64,000 nt of DNA from Siphonodentalium dalli (GCA_032622095.1 CP136063.1:214411982-214475981); one strand, 5' to 3'. Shown: positions 36,511-48,050, counted from the first letter of the stretch. Notes: generated from the sequence alone by a model not told the origin. Made by a program: numbers and translations.

Positions 36511-36896
36511 CGAAGACTCCTGTCCGGAAATGTTTCTATCGATTAATATTCATTTTATTTCGAATATTTTCTGGTCTAAAAAGGTGTGGTTGTTTAGCTA
36601 ACGAACAATAGTGGTTACTGTTAACAGAGACCATAAATTTTATGGTGTAGTTTTGTCACAAATAAACATTAACTATACTCATTATCGCTTATCACTTTGG
36701 AATAAAACAATACAACCATTCAATATGGGACAATTGACGTTCGGTATGTAGCTATAGTAGCAGCATAATGCTCTCTATCGCTATATGGTATCACCCGAAT
36801 GGTCTGTTCTACAAATAGACAAATAAACGGTCCCAATAAAATATTCGAAATAAAATCAATATTAATTGTTAAAAGCCTTTCCGGACAGGGGTCATC
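36511..36896. mobile_element. Inverted-repeat element with CCTGTCCGGAAA ends
   Basis: Left CTCCTGTCCGGAAATGTTTC and right complement CCTTTCCGGACAGGGG, with ATTTTATTTCGAATATTTT also inverted; arms about 55 bp, about 385 bp overall. No ORF. Confidence 0.65.
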
Positions 36897-37272
36897 AGTT
36901 CATATCTATTATTTTATACACACGCAACTATTTCGTATTCAGCTGATGTGTCGGTGTGTTTAGGGTAAAAACACACCTGGTGGGGCTGTTACACGTTATA
37001 CACACATGGGCATATTTATAAGGCGACACGTGTTTAAAAGTGGAATGTGTTTATTCAAGTATCAACATATTTAACACTACAGAATCTATAACATCAACAG
37101 ACAAACAATTAAAATCATACAGTCTTAGAACAAAAGTTACATACAGAGTTTCATGCTGATTTTGCTATTAAGCAGTAACGTATCGGGGTAACTCAGATAG
37201 TTTTCAGGATTCTTGAGACCTAAAAACCATAGAAAAAATAGCTTGTTCATAGCTTGGGGAATACGAAAAATG
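36897..37272. other. No supported gene
   Basis: Contains GTGTGTTTAGGGTAAAAACACACC, a small inverted motif, at 36953-36977. Confidence 0.4.
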
Positions 37273-37332
37273 AACGTTTTATTGACGTTCTCGGTTATAA
37301 GTTACGAAACTATCAGACTTTGTTTTCCAAAG
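37273..37332 (+). CDS. Possible first exon upstream of the 38-kb exon
   Basis: The plus strand has a methionine followed by NVLLTFSVISYETIRLCFPK, ending at the donor AAAG/GTGAGC in phase 0, which is the phase needed at 38069. The hydrophobic stretch is short and imperfect for a signal peptide, so the pairing is speculative. The open frame also continues upstream of the methionine. Confidence 0.18.
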
Positions 37333-38068
37333 GTGAGCTTTTTCGTGTATCAGATGATTAAACAAAACGAGATCAAAGCTTCGAATACAACCTTCTTCGG
37401 TAATCTAACCGCTCAGATCTCAGACATGATTTGAGAAACACACCAAGAATTAATAAATGTATATACACTGGTAAGATATATATAATATATCAGCCTGGTC
37501 TCCCGTAAATAAGCTCATATAGAACATATATCAAACATAGGAAAAAGGCCCAAATAGGGATTATTTTAATCTGAATTAAGCTCCATATGAACCTAAATGG
37601 GACACGATCAAAACAGTCATACATGAGATTATTTCAATTAGAAATATAGGCACTATTAAATCAACTGTTTTCATCGACACGACGTACCATATGAACGCTT
37701 TTTAGAATGTGTTTACGCTGCGACCCGCGCCTTTCAACGGAATAGCTGGCATAAATCCTGTATGAGCTTATCTCGGAATCAAACAAGTTCCATATATATT
37801 TAGATCCTATTTGAACCTATTTGTTGAGATATATATATATATATTGTGTGATAACTGGAGCCACCGCCGTATAACAAAACAGTAGCAATATTCGAACATT
37901 CATATCAGTTTCAATGAATGTAATATCATTTGGGTATATGACTCGAGGCTCTCCGTGATAAGTTCCGACTGGTTAGAAGGACTGTCTTTGTTCAGTAATT
38001 AGCGAAATCACCTCTGATTGAAAAAACTTGACGTTCCTTTATGTATTGCCAATTAATTGCCGTTACGT
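37333..38068. other. Possible intron; dispersed repeat fragment
   Basis: 37490-37830 is related to the 6.5-kb family (ATAAGCTCATATAGAACATA, GACCCGCGCCTTTCAACGGA). (AT)n at 37830-37846. Confidence 0.4.
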
Positions 38069-38318
38069 GGTCCTTTAGCAGATGATAAATTGCGAAGCAA
38101 ATTCACCAATCAAAGCTGGGTTCTCGGAACTAGCTGAGAGCACCAAGAAAGGACAGAACCACAATCACGGTATACGGATAAAACAGGCAGGGGAAATAGA
38201 AAACGTAATATATGACATACACTATTATTGTGAGTTAACGGAAATTGACAAACTAAATCGACAACTGATATGTGAATTGATTACAAGCGGGCCTAGGACG
38301 GATGGCATGCTATCATAG
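38069..38318 (+). CDS. Possible 3' terminal exon, unknown protein
   Basis: A plus-strand open stretch follows a good acceptor (GTGGTCCTTTAG) at 38068. It begins MINCEANSPIKAGFSELAES after a leading Gln codon, continues with KQAGEIENVIYDIHYYCELT and ends at TAG at 38318. Composition is varied and charged, with mixed codon use unlike the A/T-simple DNA around it, so it looks like true or recently lost coding sequence. The tyrosine-rich ENVIYDIHYY stretch could lie in a cytoplasmic tail, but that is conjecture. No family was recognised. Confidence 0.38.
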
Positions 38319-38839
38319 CTATATGGGTGTCGCGGATGATACTAGGAGGTGCGTATAAACACATGGTGTAAAAATCCGACTGTCTGCGACCGAGGGTTTT
38401 GATCTTCCAACGTCGCTGCATTTACGAAAGTATAAAACAGCATACAATTTATTCTGGGCCTTTTCAGATTGACCATGCTGGAGCTATTGTGTGCCTGTGA
38501 AAATGCTATATCTGTTTCCAATACACCGCCTTTGCCAAATACACATAAAGCTAATTGTTATAGCTGTTATGTTATGCTTCATCGTCTTGGTTGTGTATTC
38601 GTAATATGATATACACGACCATATATCATCTAAATTTTCAAAAATACATATTCAACATATTTATCTGCATCATATATATTTGACAATTCAATTGGTAATA
38701 CGTTAAATAATTGTCAATAAACACACATGAATTTGGTCATACAATTGGTATCACTAACATCATATTTACAATTTTATCAACATTGTTACATATATGTATA
38801 CATAGCTTTCGTTCTGCACACAATTCCTAAATATATGGA

Positions 38840-39290
38840 TGGACTGATACAATGAGAAATATGATGTAATTGATATGACACACCCGTATCGTTCGACTAG
38901 TCACCTAACACATCTTGAGTAATTGCCTCAATTTCTTCACATTAGACTGTTGAATACGGTAGGCAATATTGAGATAACCTTAACATGTTCAATTGGATAT
39001 TTGGAAATCGAGCATACAGTTAGTTTATGAAGCAAATTATTCAAAAGCAAATGAACAACTGAGCTCCATACATTTTGCAATAGATTCAATAAAACTATAT
39101 GGCATTAGTTTGTATGGATGATCTATTTCAAAACAGTGCTGTTTGATCTTAATGGGAGACTTGGTATTCCGTGCAATGTTTATCGACATATCACGCGAAT
39201 AGGCTTCATTTGGGATTAAATGATTATTCAACTCAGCTGCAAGCAAAATCCCATCAATTGATCGAATAGAATATAAAATTTATCCTGGGC
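38840..39290 (-). pseudogene. Frameshifted relative of the 13.3-kb ORF
   Basis: Minus strand. AELNNHLIPNEAYSRDMSIN, KIKQHCFEIDHPYK and then, one frame over, NNLLHKLTVCSISK align with the 13.3-kb ORF (QQCFKMNHSY, NNCVHKLDVCCNSK). A stop and at least one frameshift break it. The upstream part has an acceptor-like TTTTGCTTGCAG exactly where the homology begins to look protein-like. Flanking non-coding DNA down to about 38.56 kb also matches the 13.1-kb region. Confidence 0.35.
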
Positions 39291-39329
39291 GTTTGAATAT
39301 TTGGCTAAATAATTCGACGATCTGTTTTT

Positions 39330-40115
39330 ACTACACAAATCGTTGATATTCTACTACACAACTGCTGACATCAAATTAGTGCATAACTTGTTGAATTTAC
39401 TACACAACTCGTGAGCTACAACAAATCTCGGCGAGTGTTAGTACAGAACTCGTGAGCTACCACATAACTCGATGTGTAGGTCGAAAATGTTCTAAGCCCA
39501 GAGTCTGTAATATGGAGAAACCGACAAAAATGGGACCAAATTTGAGAGGGAGCAAGTATTGGATAAAAAGAACACCTCTATCGCAAAAAAAAAAATTTTT
39601 GGGTCGAAAATTGTCTAAATCCAGCGATGGTCTGGAAATTGGGGAAACGCGAATGTTAGGCGGAAGGCCTAACTAACCTCACGTGAATTTACTATATAAT
39701 ATTGCGTAAAGCCCAATCTGGTCCAGCCTACCAGTCCAGCGATTGTCTGTAACATGGGAAACCGATACAAATGGGACCAAATTCCAGTGAGCGGGCACGT
39801 ATTTGGGTAAAAAGAACTCGTGAGCTACAACATAACTCGATTTATGGGTCTGCAACATGGGGAAACTAACTTCACACATCTGAATTTACTACATAATATA
39901 GCATACAGTCCAAACTGGTCTTTGAAAAGAACAAACATGTTACTACAAAACTCGTTGATTTTCTACTACACAACTCAAATTACTACATGACTCGTTGACG
40001 TTACTACATAACTCGTGAGCTATCACATAACTCTGCGATTGTTGCTACACAATTCGTCAGTTACTACAAAACTCGTCAGTTACTACAAAACTCGTCAGTT
40101 ACTACAAAACTCGGC
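39330..40115 (+). repeat. Degenerate array of ACTACA-AACTCGT motifs
   Basis: Irregular copies of TTACTACACAACTCGTGAGC with intervening longer phrases repeated at 39505-39570 and 39745-39810 (ATGGGACCAAATT, GGTAAAAAGAAC). No frame is conserved. Confidence 0.75.
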
Positions 40116-41394
40116 GTAACACTTGGTCTAATGTGTTTTTCAAAGACGCACTCGCAAAACAAATATTGTTAGGCTTGAGAAATGTCCGTGCCATCGACGA
40201 CGTTGATTGACCATCAAATTTACATCCGCTGTCATCGTGTGTGTCCAGCTCAACTAATGCAATCCTTTTGATGTTGGCGCTACGGGGATAGCGCACCATT
40301 AGGGTATTCTTTGTGGGCAACAAAAGATATTGTCATGCTGCGAGTCGCGAATCACTTTGTACAGAACCGCCACAACTGTGTATATATACCAATCAACTAT
40401 CATAAGATATATAGGTAGGTAGAATGCAAAGAGTACATTATATTGGACATATCGGTCTAGATAGTAGTTATCTCTATAAGCCCTATATTACAATAGATCC
40501 TTTCATACTTGCGGTGATGGTAATGCGCTTCACGGGTCAATACTGGTAAGCAATAACGCCCAGTGAACACTCGACGTGAACCAAAGAAACCTAAATATTC
40601 TGCGGGCATGGGGGAACTGGGATATTTTCATAACTTGTTTTCTGGTAACTAATGGTGATAAATAGCATATGGAGTCTAAATCGATCTCCGGAGTGGCTGA
40701 CGCGGAGTTGTTCGGACAAGATGAATCGCCAATCTTGAGTTGTAGGTTCCACGAAAACTGTCAATCTAATGCGCCGTATTGTCGAGAAAAATGACAACCT
40801 GTTACTGATCCAGGCGTTAGATATGATTGCCAGACAGTACTGGCAATAGTGTGAGTGAAAATGGGGAAACAGAGGAAACCGATCACCAGCTCATGATTAT
40901 ATTATATGTAGCCCAGCTGTGTAGCTATCGAGTTGACCGGTTTTTTAGGCCACTTCAAGCAACAGTTCATATAATTTCATGAGAAAGAAACAGGTTTTGA
41001 ACATCCTATAGAGTACAGTTAAATTCAGTCCAAGTGATCTGATTAATTAAATTGTTTCAGCATTTCGATGAAGTTTGGAAGTAGAAGCAAAATAACACTG
41101 CCAACAAATATATAAGTCTGCGCCCCTTCTGTTATCTGCCAGCATTCTTTTATTAGGATTTGCAAATACAGTAATGCCCTAATTAATCGACTCCTTTAAC
41201 CACAGCAGAATTATGGGTAACTTTTCAGGATTTATTCGGAAATATGGCTTGTTGCCATTCACCGGAAAGCTCTCCCCGGCATTACTGTATCTCGCTATCG
41301 CGCAATAACAACATCTTTGTATCAATGGTTTTCTCGAGCATGGTGACACGAGTGTTATTTTGTTTACAAACTCAATTTCATAGAAGCCATGCAC
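40102..41394 (-). other. Three consecutive minus-strand open stretches of about 70 codons
   Basis: Stretches at 41394-41179, 40797-40591 and 40323-40102 each end in a stop and have varied, protein-like composition (examples: NKPYFRINPEKLPIILLW; FVEPTTQDWRFILSEQLR; RIALVELDTHDDSGCKFDG). They lie in the same orientation, and the region is slightly richer in G+C than its surroundings. Convincing donors and acceptors linking them were not found. They may be remnants of one gene. Nothing else was seen between 40116 and 41503. Confidence 0.18.
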
Positions 41395-41916
41395 GTTTTC
41401 TCAGAAAGGGGATCTATAGGGCGTTATACATTTATACAAATACATTTATTTCTGCTGGTTAATATTCAAGTCAATAAGCATGTATCAGTAGTTCTATACA
41501 TGAATGAATGAATGAATAATTTATTGGATAAGGCATGTACACGTACATCTAGCATTTATAAAATACAAGGTGAACAATAGAAATACAAATACAGTGTACA
41601 CACATAATCCGGGCTGTGATGTGACCTAATGGCCGTCTTCCCAACATCGCCCAGGCAAAAATTAAAGGCATCAGTTTATTTTTGTTCAGTAGCTCTCGTC
41701 AATATACGTGTGGTGTGTTCAAATGAAGTAAGATTAGAAAGGCTAATTTATAAGGTATACCATCTCAATCGCAAGTCATGTCTATATCTATTATAAGTTA
41801 AACTAAATATTGAGAGTGAAACCGTGTGATGTACAAATCATATCAGTTCAGGGGAGAGTCATGCGTTGTTGTACCTTCTCGGCAAGTTACATTTCTAAAT
41901 GTTTGCATATATGCAT

Positions 41917-42404
41917 TTAAAGGTACTCAATCCGATAAAACTCCTCTCAATTACTATTTCAATGGCTTCAGGGGTCAAAAATATTTGATTCGAGTCGAGG
42001 AAGTCACCCATCAAAGCTCAGATTTGTTTGATATCGATTTTATAAATCTATTATTTTTCATTATCGGGAATACTTTCTGGCCCAGAACTCAGTCAAAATT
42101 GCGTTATTATTACCACTTGATTTTAGAGTTACCCATCCTTGTCTGTTTGAACAGTGTTTTGGTGTACACATCTCGAGCAGGATACGAAATTGACGGCAAT
42201 TATTAGTACTCATCTCGAGAACATAAAAAATTTCAAAAATCAATATCTAATAACTCTGAGCTTTGTTTGATGGGTTCCTCGACTCGAATCAAATATTTTT
42301 TACCCCCAAAGCCAAAGAAATAGTAATATAGGACCCTCTGATCGGATTGTTGTTGTTGGAATCTGTTGAGATGGGGACCCTCTGTTCGGATTGAGTACCT
42401 TTAA
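41917..42404. mobile_element. TTAA-flanked inverted-repeat element inserted in the LINE
   Basis: Ends are TTAA-AGGTACTCAATCCG and its complement CGGATTGAGTACCT-TTAA. Terminal inverted repeats extend about 130 bp (the phrase CAAATATTTGATTCGAGTCG and its complement recur near both ends). The TTAA at each end behaves as a target duplication, as for piggyBac-type insertion. Plus-strand ORF 41826-42206 overlies it and is not coding. Confidence 0.6.
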
Positions 42405-43030
42405 GTTTCAGTTTTTGGGTGAAAGTGATAATTCAAGTTATTAATATAAAAGTCACCCATTATATAGGAATATTTCCCTTCCTTGTTTATAGATTTAGTT
42501 ATTGTGTTGACGAGTTTCGTGAACAAGTCCAGATCGGCCTTTGTTCGCGTGTTTGGGCTGTATATTACACCAACAATATACGGTTTGCTATTTTGGGGCT
42601 GCACCTCTATGAAGATTGATTCAAACACATGTGGTATAAATACAGTTAAATCATCCCTTATTTTGTGGATCACATTTGTGTTGACATAACAGCCAACTCC
42701 TACAGGACAGTCATCGTCTATGGGTCTGGTTTTAGTGTATAATGTATAGCCATCAAGATCGAAACAGCATTGGGACGGTTGCCTGAAAAACTCGCTTATT
42801 CCAACTATATCCAGTGTATTGGAGTTAACATGTAGCGAGTTGATAAGTTCATTAAAGGAATCCCAAATGAGCTCCAATACTCGTGACAGTTTATGTGAAA
42901 TAGCTTTACCGAATTTTTCGTTTAGCTGACTATATTCTGCAGGGGAGTAATACTTGCAATCGGTACCGCTTATTTCGTTTGATCCATCATCATCACTGCC
43001 ACTTACATCAGAAATTTCATGACTAGCCAT
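42401..43030 (-). pseudogene. LINE endonuclease (APE type) fragment
   Basis: A 209-codon open frame carries the hallmarks of the apurinic-type endonuclease at the start of LINE ORF2: NTLDIVGISEFF (metal-binding glutamate), DGYTLYTKTRP, VGVGCYVN, FESIFIEVQ, YIVGVIYSPNTR and IMGDFYINNL (usually MGDFNINLL). The region around residues 45-60 reads as a scrambled version of the expected NIRSL segment, and the catalytic DFN asparagine is replaced by tyrosine, so this copy is inactive. The start lies in an acidic leader (SGSDDDGSNE). It cuts target DNA for reverse transcription in intact elements. Confidence 0.8.
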
Positions 43031-44589
43031 TGGGAAATATGGTAATGTTTAAGACCTGGTCAAATGGCATATTGAAATGTCGGATGGAATAATTTAATGA
43101 GTGATATAAATAGAATCTGGATCTAATCAATTGGTTGTATATCGTACTGAGAGCTGGTGAACAAAAACAAATAACAAGATATGTAAAAAATGAAAAAGAA
43201 ATTGGAGGTTCTACCTCCGGTAACATAATGCACCACCGAGTATGTTCTAACCTCATTACATTCAGTGTACGAAAGTTGGTGGGGTTAACACACATTTATT
43301 TGTAAATTTGGAACATGTGTGTCGCTTAAAATTATAATTTGGGTCCCTTTTCGTGTCGCTAGAGATGTGTGTCAATATTTTAGAAATTATCTAAATTTAA
43401 AACATAAAAGTTGTGTTTCTTGTGTTTTATTTTGGGAATCGTACATCACTTTAATAAATCATCAGAGACATAAAAACTGAGCGCAATATTTATGAGGCAA
43501 GGGACGTATTTCAAGATTATCAGTTGACAAGAGCCGTGCTCTTCGTGAACTGCATGACGGTAGCTATTTTTATTCGGTTCATTGATTGGCCCACGAGATG
43601 GTATCGCCCAAAGAAACTGACATGTGCAAGATGGGGTTGGTTAATAATTATTAGCTGGGTGTCACATATTCACAGTTCCATGGAAATTCATAATACGAAA
43701 CAATGAAACAGATCAATTATCCTAATTTGCAGCTTTGTTAGTTGCCACAATAGGTATCTGCAATAACTTGATTTCATCTGGAATTTATTATTTATATTAA
43801 ATTATCTGGCAAGTTTAATTCAGTTTAATAATTATGTTTAGGATCTGTCGAATCCGCATTGAGTTTAATATGCCACATATATACAAACATCGCTATTCAG
43901 CGCCACCACTATATAGATATATAGATAGATTCAATCAGAAAACCATAATAAAGCTTGTATCTATAAAATATACTCACGCAAAATATATTAATCAACACTT
44001 AAAAACAACAGAAAGTTGAGCAAGAAGAGTTACTGTATACTTTCACCAATTGCGTATTGGAATATATCCATGGGTACTCATTGAACCGGTCCGCTGGTAA
44101 ATATACAATGGCCATTAAATAATTCTGTCTGTCGATCGTCCAGAGAAATGAAAAAATTACAACAGAAAGAGAGCAAGAAAGTTAAATGTAAATTTCCACC
44201 CAATAGCATGCTTGTGTGCAAACATTTTAGTGCTATTTGGTAAGTAAAAATTGAATGGATGGGAATCACTTTAAACTACAACTAGGAGTTTATGTAGATA
44301 GAAGTGTTGGCCAAATAACTTTTAATAACATGGTCACCTTAGTCAGCATGGTTACATGTGAGGCGAATGTTATAGGCTTTTAGAATATGCAATCCATATA
44401 TATAATGCATATCTTTATCTTTATATATTCACTTAGCCATATCTCAACGTTGGCAAAACGATGAGAAGCAGATACTTATGGTGACTGTTTTTATGATCTT
44501 GCTTCCGATCATTCTACTACCATTCCACTATTTTGGGTTGTATTAATATGTTGGATTATGCTAAACAGTAATTGCTTGAAAGAACTAGT
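43031..44589. other. No supported gene
   Basis: The 90-codon minus ORF at 43023-43295 borders the LINE and is probably its 5' flank. The rest is A/T-rich with no recognised repeat. Confidence 0.4.
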
Positions 44590-44771
44590 CTGATATATAG
44601 AGGAAATCTAGTGTTTTTGAGTGGATACAGAAAAATTTGTCATGAGTGAGCGAGACAAATGTTTATTTTCGCGAGCGGCTTTCCGCGAGCGAAAATAAAC
44701 ATTTGTCTCGGTCACGAATGGCATATTTTTCGGTATCCACTCAAAAAACGCTAGATGTTCTTTTTATTATA
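44590..44771. mobile_element. Foldback element, family F1 copy 1
   Basis: Arms of about 75 bp: GAGTGGATACAGAAAAATTT and the complement, and CGAGACAAATGTTTATTTTC with its exact complement around GCGGCTTTCCGC. Outer ends carry TATAATAAAAAGAA. The same end pattern is found at 53811-53990. Confidence 0.78.
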
Positions 44772-44907
44772 CGCATTTCCAACGAAATTCACCATGTACG
44801 CCGATAAATGATCTCACAATGGTCTTCAATCGATGCATCACATTTAAAGCCATCAGCTGATCGATGCCTGTTTCACGCAATGCTACTTCACCATCCGCAG
44901 AATATAT

Positions 44908-45345
44908 AGACAGAACACAACGCGCATCTTAATCGAGAATCTTTTATCGAATGAGTTGCGGATGGCGCAAGGATATATTTCGCGAGAGCGTAGCGAGAGC
45001 GAAATATAAATTTGCGCCGTCCTCAACGAGTTCGATAAAATATTCGAGATTATGATGCAAGTTGTGTTCTGTATTTATTCTACACCGTTCAGTCAAATAA
45101 GTTCAATCCATGAGTGTCACCTCTATTGTTACTATAGCTACATTTATTGTGATTTAAGTCTGACAAATAACCAGTAGTTATGGGGGGGATCGCCGGAAGC
45201 GGATTATCGACGTAATGTACGTCATCTTTCTTGGCGACAACGTCAACAAGAATAGTTCCGGCTTGTATTCCACTAGAGGTATACACTTATATGTATTCAA
45301 TGGCTGGGATTCCGTTGAAACGTGTGCCTCACGTCAATGGGTGTG
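44908..45345 (-). repeat. Duplicated segment ending in a foldback, copy 2
   Basis: Complement of 15725-16127. The foldback 44908-45074 (ATAGACAGAACACAACGCGC and complement) has G/C-rich loop GCGAGAGCGTAGCGAGAGCG. The neighbouring 45089-45286 minus frame reads TILVDVVAKKDDVHYVDNPL and ends in a stop; in copy 1 the frame is broken. Confidence 0.65.
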
Positions 45346-45587
45346 GAATAAAAACATATAGTTCCCATATTCTTCCCTATATTTCCCCCCATAAATATGT
45401 CGAATTTCAACATAAAATAGATTTTAATTATACAGGTAATAATATCAATGAATATAATATAATTTAGAATATCACCATGGGTTCTTTCACTTGTACTTCT
45501 TCAACACAAACTTAGAATGAGAAATTAAACCGGAAAGTGTACCCCAGGAAACACCGGCTCGAAATTGTAAACACATTTCAATAAATT
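45346..45587. other. No supported gene
   Basis: A/T-rich; nothing recognised. Confidence 0.4.
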
Positions 45588-45690
45588 CAATCGCTGTCGC
45601 TGTCAATGATGACCCGAATACGTTTGAAACGCTTTGGATTTGCATTGAGGTTCATTTCATTTGTAACTTTATGATTCTGAGAAGCCTGGA
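45588..45690 (-). CDS. Possible terminal exon with basic-acidic tail
   Basis: On the minus strand a strong acceptor (CTTTATTTCCAG) precedes ASQNHKVTNEMNLNANPK and then RFKRIRVIIDSDSD and TGA. A basic cluster followed by an acidic serine-aspartate end is typical of nuclear protein tails, but nothing more specific can be said. A similar phrase, YNLNANIAPK, occurs on the same strand at about 45925-45955 just before a possible donor. The frame is also open upstream of the acceptor. Confidence 0.28.
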
Positions 45691-46024
45691 AATAAAGATT
45701 AACGGCTTGAAATATAATGTGATGGTAATAACATATGTCTAAACTTAACGAAGCACATATCGGCGAGATGTCAAATGAGTGTGTATTATAATCACGCGTG
45801 TATCCACAGCATAAACTCAAGATATGCACACGCGGAGTAATAATTGTGTCATTGTGCAAATATCTACGACTGGCAATTGTCTGCTAATTGCATGATTCTA
45901 ATAGAGTCATAATTTTCTAACCTTGGGTGCTATATTGGCGTTGAGATTATAACCGTCACATTTAATGATAATTGGTCAATTGTAAAAGATTTCTGGTATA
46001 GTTAGAAAGACCTTATTTGCGAAA

Positions 46025-46335
46025 TTAATAATAATAATAATGTATAGCATTTGTAAAGCGCCTTTCCCATGAGGCCCAAAGCGCTCAATGTTTTACAATT
46101 ATTACCCTGATGAGCCTGAACATTCAGTAACCATCTACTGCTCCCCGGGGACAGGGGGAGGTACAGCCGGGAGTATGCGAGGATACCATATGGCTAGCAT
46201 ACTGACAAGATCTTTCACTGCTCATTATCAGGTACCCTTGTAATGCATGGGTGGTGCAAAGCAGACACAGTACGAGCGACCTTGCTCAAGGGTCACAACT
46301 TGGCGCGAGATTCAAACAGTGTACAATCCAACAAT
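46025..46335 (+). repeat. Dispersed SINE-like repeat
   Basis: (TAA)n then GTAAAGCGCCTTTCCCATGA and AAAGCGCTCAATGTTTTACA, followed by CTCCCCGGGG and, near the end, CCTTGCTCAAGGGTCACAAC. This order is that of a repeat widespread in marine invertebrates, ending in a degraded tRNA-like part. Assignment is from recognition of the phrases only. Confidence 0.5.
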
Positions 46336-46361
46336 TGCACATCGCTCAAGTCGGAGCTCCA

Positions 46362-46490
46362 CTGGGTGTGTGTATTATTGGGGGATACGACACTGTAGTT
46401 GTTGGCGTACATTGTATAAACCGCAAAGCGGTTTACACGAAATGTGCGCCCAATGACCACAGCGCCGTATCCCCCAATAACACACACCCA
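46362..46490. mobile_element. Foldback hairpin
   Basis: TGGGTGTGTGTATTATTGGG and complement, joined by AAACCGCAAAGCGGTTT. It sits at the end of the SINE-like repeat; ORFs on both strands reflect the symmetry. Confidence 0.8.
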
Positions 46491-47120
46491 CTACATCCAT
46501 TTCTTATATTTATATAGCAATTTGATGATATATTGCCATAAATAAGCTGAGTTTATTCATATTTAATTTCGCAAAATATGCGAGAATATGAGACTAGCAC
46601 ACGCAGCACATTAAGTCAGCCCAATATAAGATTTCCAAGAACGTCGCAACAAAAAAGTGATCGATATAGTTAACTGGCTTCAGATGCAATTCGGCTGAAC
46701 TTTTAAAATCACGCCCAAGTATTCTGCTGACCGATTATAGTTATAAGGTCAACAATTTGTGACGTCGTGTTCGTGTTACCACTTTTCGTGTTATTGGGAT
46801 ATAAAACGGGTGACCCAATTTCCAGTCTCCAAATGACCAATGACAAAACAGGATTTAGTGTAACACAGAAGGGTTATGCAAATATACACAGTTAATGAAA
46901 ACGACCCTGCATTCTAATCGCACGGTCGCGGCGTGCATGCATACAATGCGGTGATTGTGTTATCAACTGATACAGGCGACCGATCGCCCAAAAACTCGAC
47001 ATGATGATACACCGGCAATGTCTTGTTACAAAATAACGAACGAGGTGTGCGTGTATATGCCTCATGGATACACAAATGTATAATTTACAAGCTTAGTACA
47101 TCTCACCGCTCGTTTTCTGG
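46491..47120. other. Downstream region of the second lectin exon
   Basis: No AATAAA on the minus strand within about 80 nt of the stop. No repeats recognised. Confidence 0.4.
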
Positions 47121-47356
47121 TTACAGTTCACACACATATCTGTTCTCCATACCGGTGGCACTATCGCAGGCATAGTCATTCATGAAAACACGGCCACCAC
47201 CTATGTTATGTGTGATTGTCATACAATGTTGATTCCCATTGGTGTTTTCCCGCGACATGTCAGTTGAGGTCCACAAGCTATTGTTAGCTCTGTTTCTCCA
47301 ATCAAGCCAGGTCGTTTCATCAGTTCCATCAATATGATGATACATCCAAGTGTTAC
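47121..47356 (-). CDS. Second C-type lectin gene, 3' exon (paralogue of the 25-kb exon)
   Basis: A terminal exon of 78 codons after the same CTTTTATAG acceptor as the 25-kb exon. It carries DGTDETTWLDWRN, NQHCMTI, VFMNDYACD and YVCEL then TAA. Roughly two thirds of positions match the first gene; the differences cluster in the loop around STDMSREN and in the segment between the last two cysteines. Three of the four conserved CTLD cysteines are here; the first would be in an upstream exon. No clear N-terminal CTLD half was found at higher coordinates on this strand, so the gene may be incomplete, may have a long intron, or may be a dead copy. No AATAAA was seen close downstream. Confidence 0.72.
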
Positions 47357-47899
47357 CTATAAAAGACATCTAACAGTCACAATTGTTGCATACCGTATTC
47401 GTAATTGAAGTAAGCTCGTGCACACTCGATAGGCTGCTTATTTCAGAAATGTCAATTCGCATATAAATTATGTGTGGAGTTGGCCCCCGTCCGTGCAAAG
47501 GTTGTCTTAGATTAAATTGTAGATGATCCACAATGGCTCTTTAGGGTGACTGAATGGTCACATATCTACACTTACAATGTAGATGATCAACATAAATGTT
47601 TTGGATAAGATAATCCTGACTCCTGTGTTTATATGTAAAAACCGACATTTATAATCGTAGTTCATATCAAGACAATACAATATTTTACCTGACAGGCACG
47701 ATCATGATGATACAGATGATTCTGTAGTGATTACAAGTCAAATAGAACTTGACCAAGACGATGACGATGATGTTGATAGTGATGCAGATGTGATGTTGGC
47801 GGTACATATGATTATGAAGTTATTTTAGTTGTGATTATTTATTATAGAGAGGATCAGATTGACTTAATCAGAACCATAATATAACTACAACTTTAACTA
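47357..47899. other. No supported gene
   Basis: GATGATGATACAGATGAT-type G/A/T repeats near 47700-47800. Short inverted or direct GTAGATGATC at 47519 and 47579. Confidence 0.4.
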
Positions 47900-48050
47900 T
47901 ATAAGAAATGAACGGCGGTTTCAATGTGGTCATGGGATTTTGACCGCGAGAAAAATTCAGCAAACTGCATGAACCCCGGAGTTTGCTGATTTTTTTTATC
48001 GCGGTCAAAACCCATGACCACGTTGAATCCGCCGTTTATTATTTATATTT
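47900..48050. mobile_element. Foldback element with ~68-bp arms
   Basis: ATATAAGAAATGAACGGCGG and complement; inner CAGCAAACT and AGTTTGCTG pair exactly. TTTCGC/TATTTCG repeats follow at 48060-48260. Confidence 0.8.

Larger units (their letters stand above)
41504..43030 (-). mobile_element. Broken non-LTR retrotransposon (LINE) with inserted element
   Basis: Minus strand. The endonuclease part lies at 42405-43030 and a likely 3' end at about 41504-41660: a (CATT)n tail preceded by AATAAA and an A/T-rich stretch, as in CR1/L2-type 3' ends. The middle is interrupted by the inverted-repeat element 41921-42400. After removing that insert and one TTAA, the reading continues ETLNAYMQTFRN, which fits the expected next part of the endonuclease, before stops appear. 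The reverse transcriptase region is absent, so the copy is internally deleted. Confidence 0.5.

Noticed and set aside
41826-42206. 126-codon plus ORF
   Set aside because: It lies on the TTAA element inserted in the LINE and on its inverted repeats.
46247-46517. Three overlapping ORFs
   Set aside because: They cover the SINE-like repeat and the symmetrical hairpin; openness on both strands follows from the inverted repeat.
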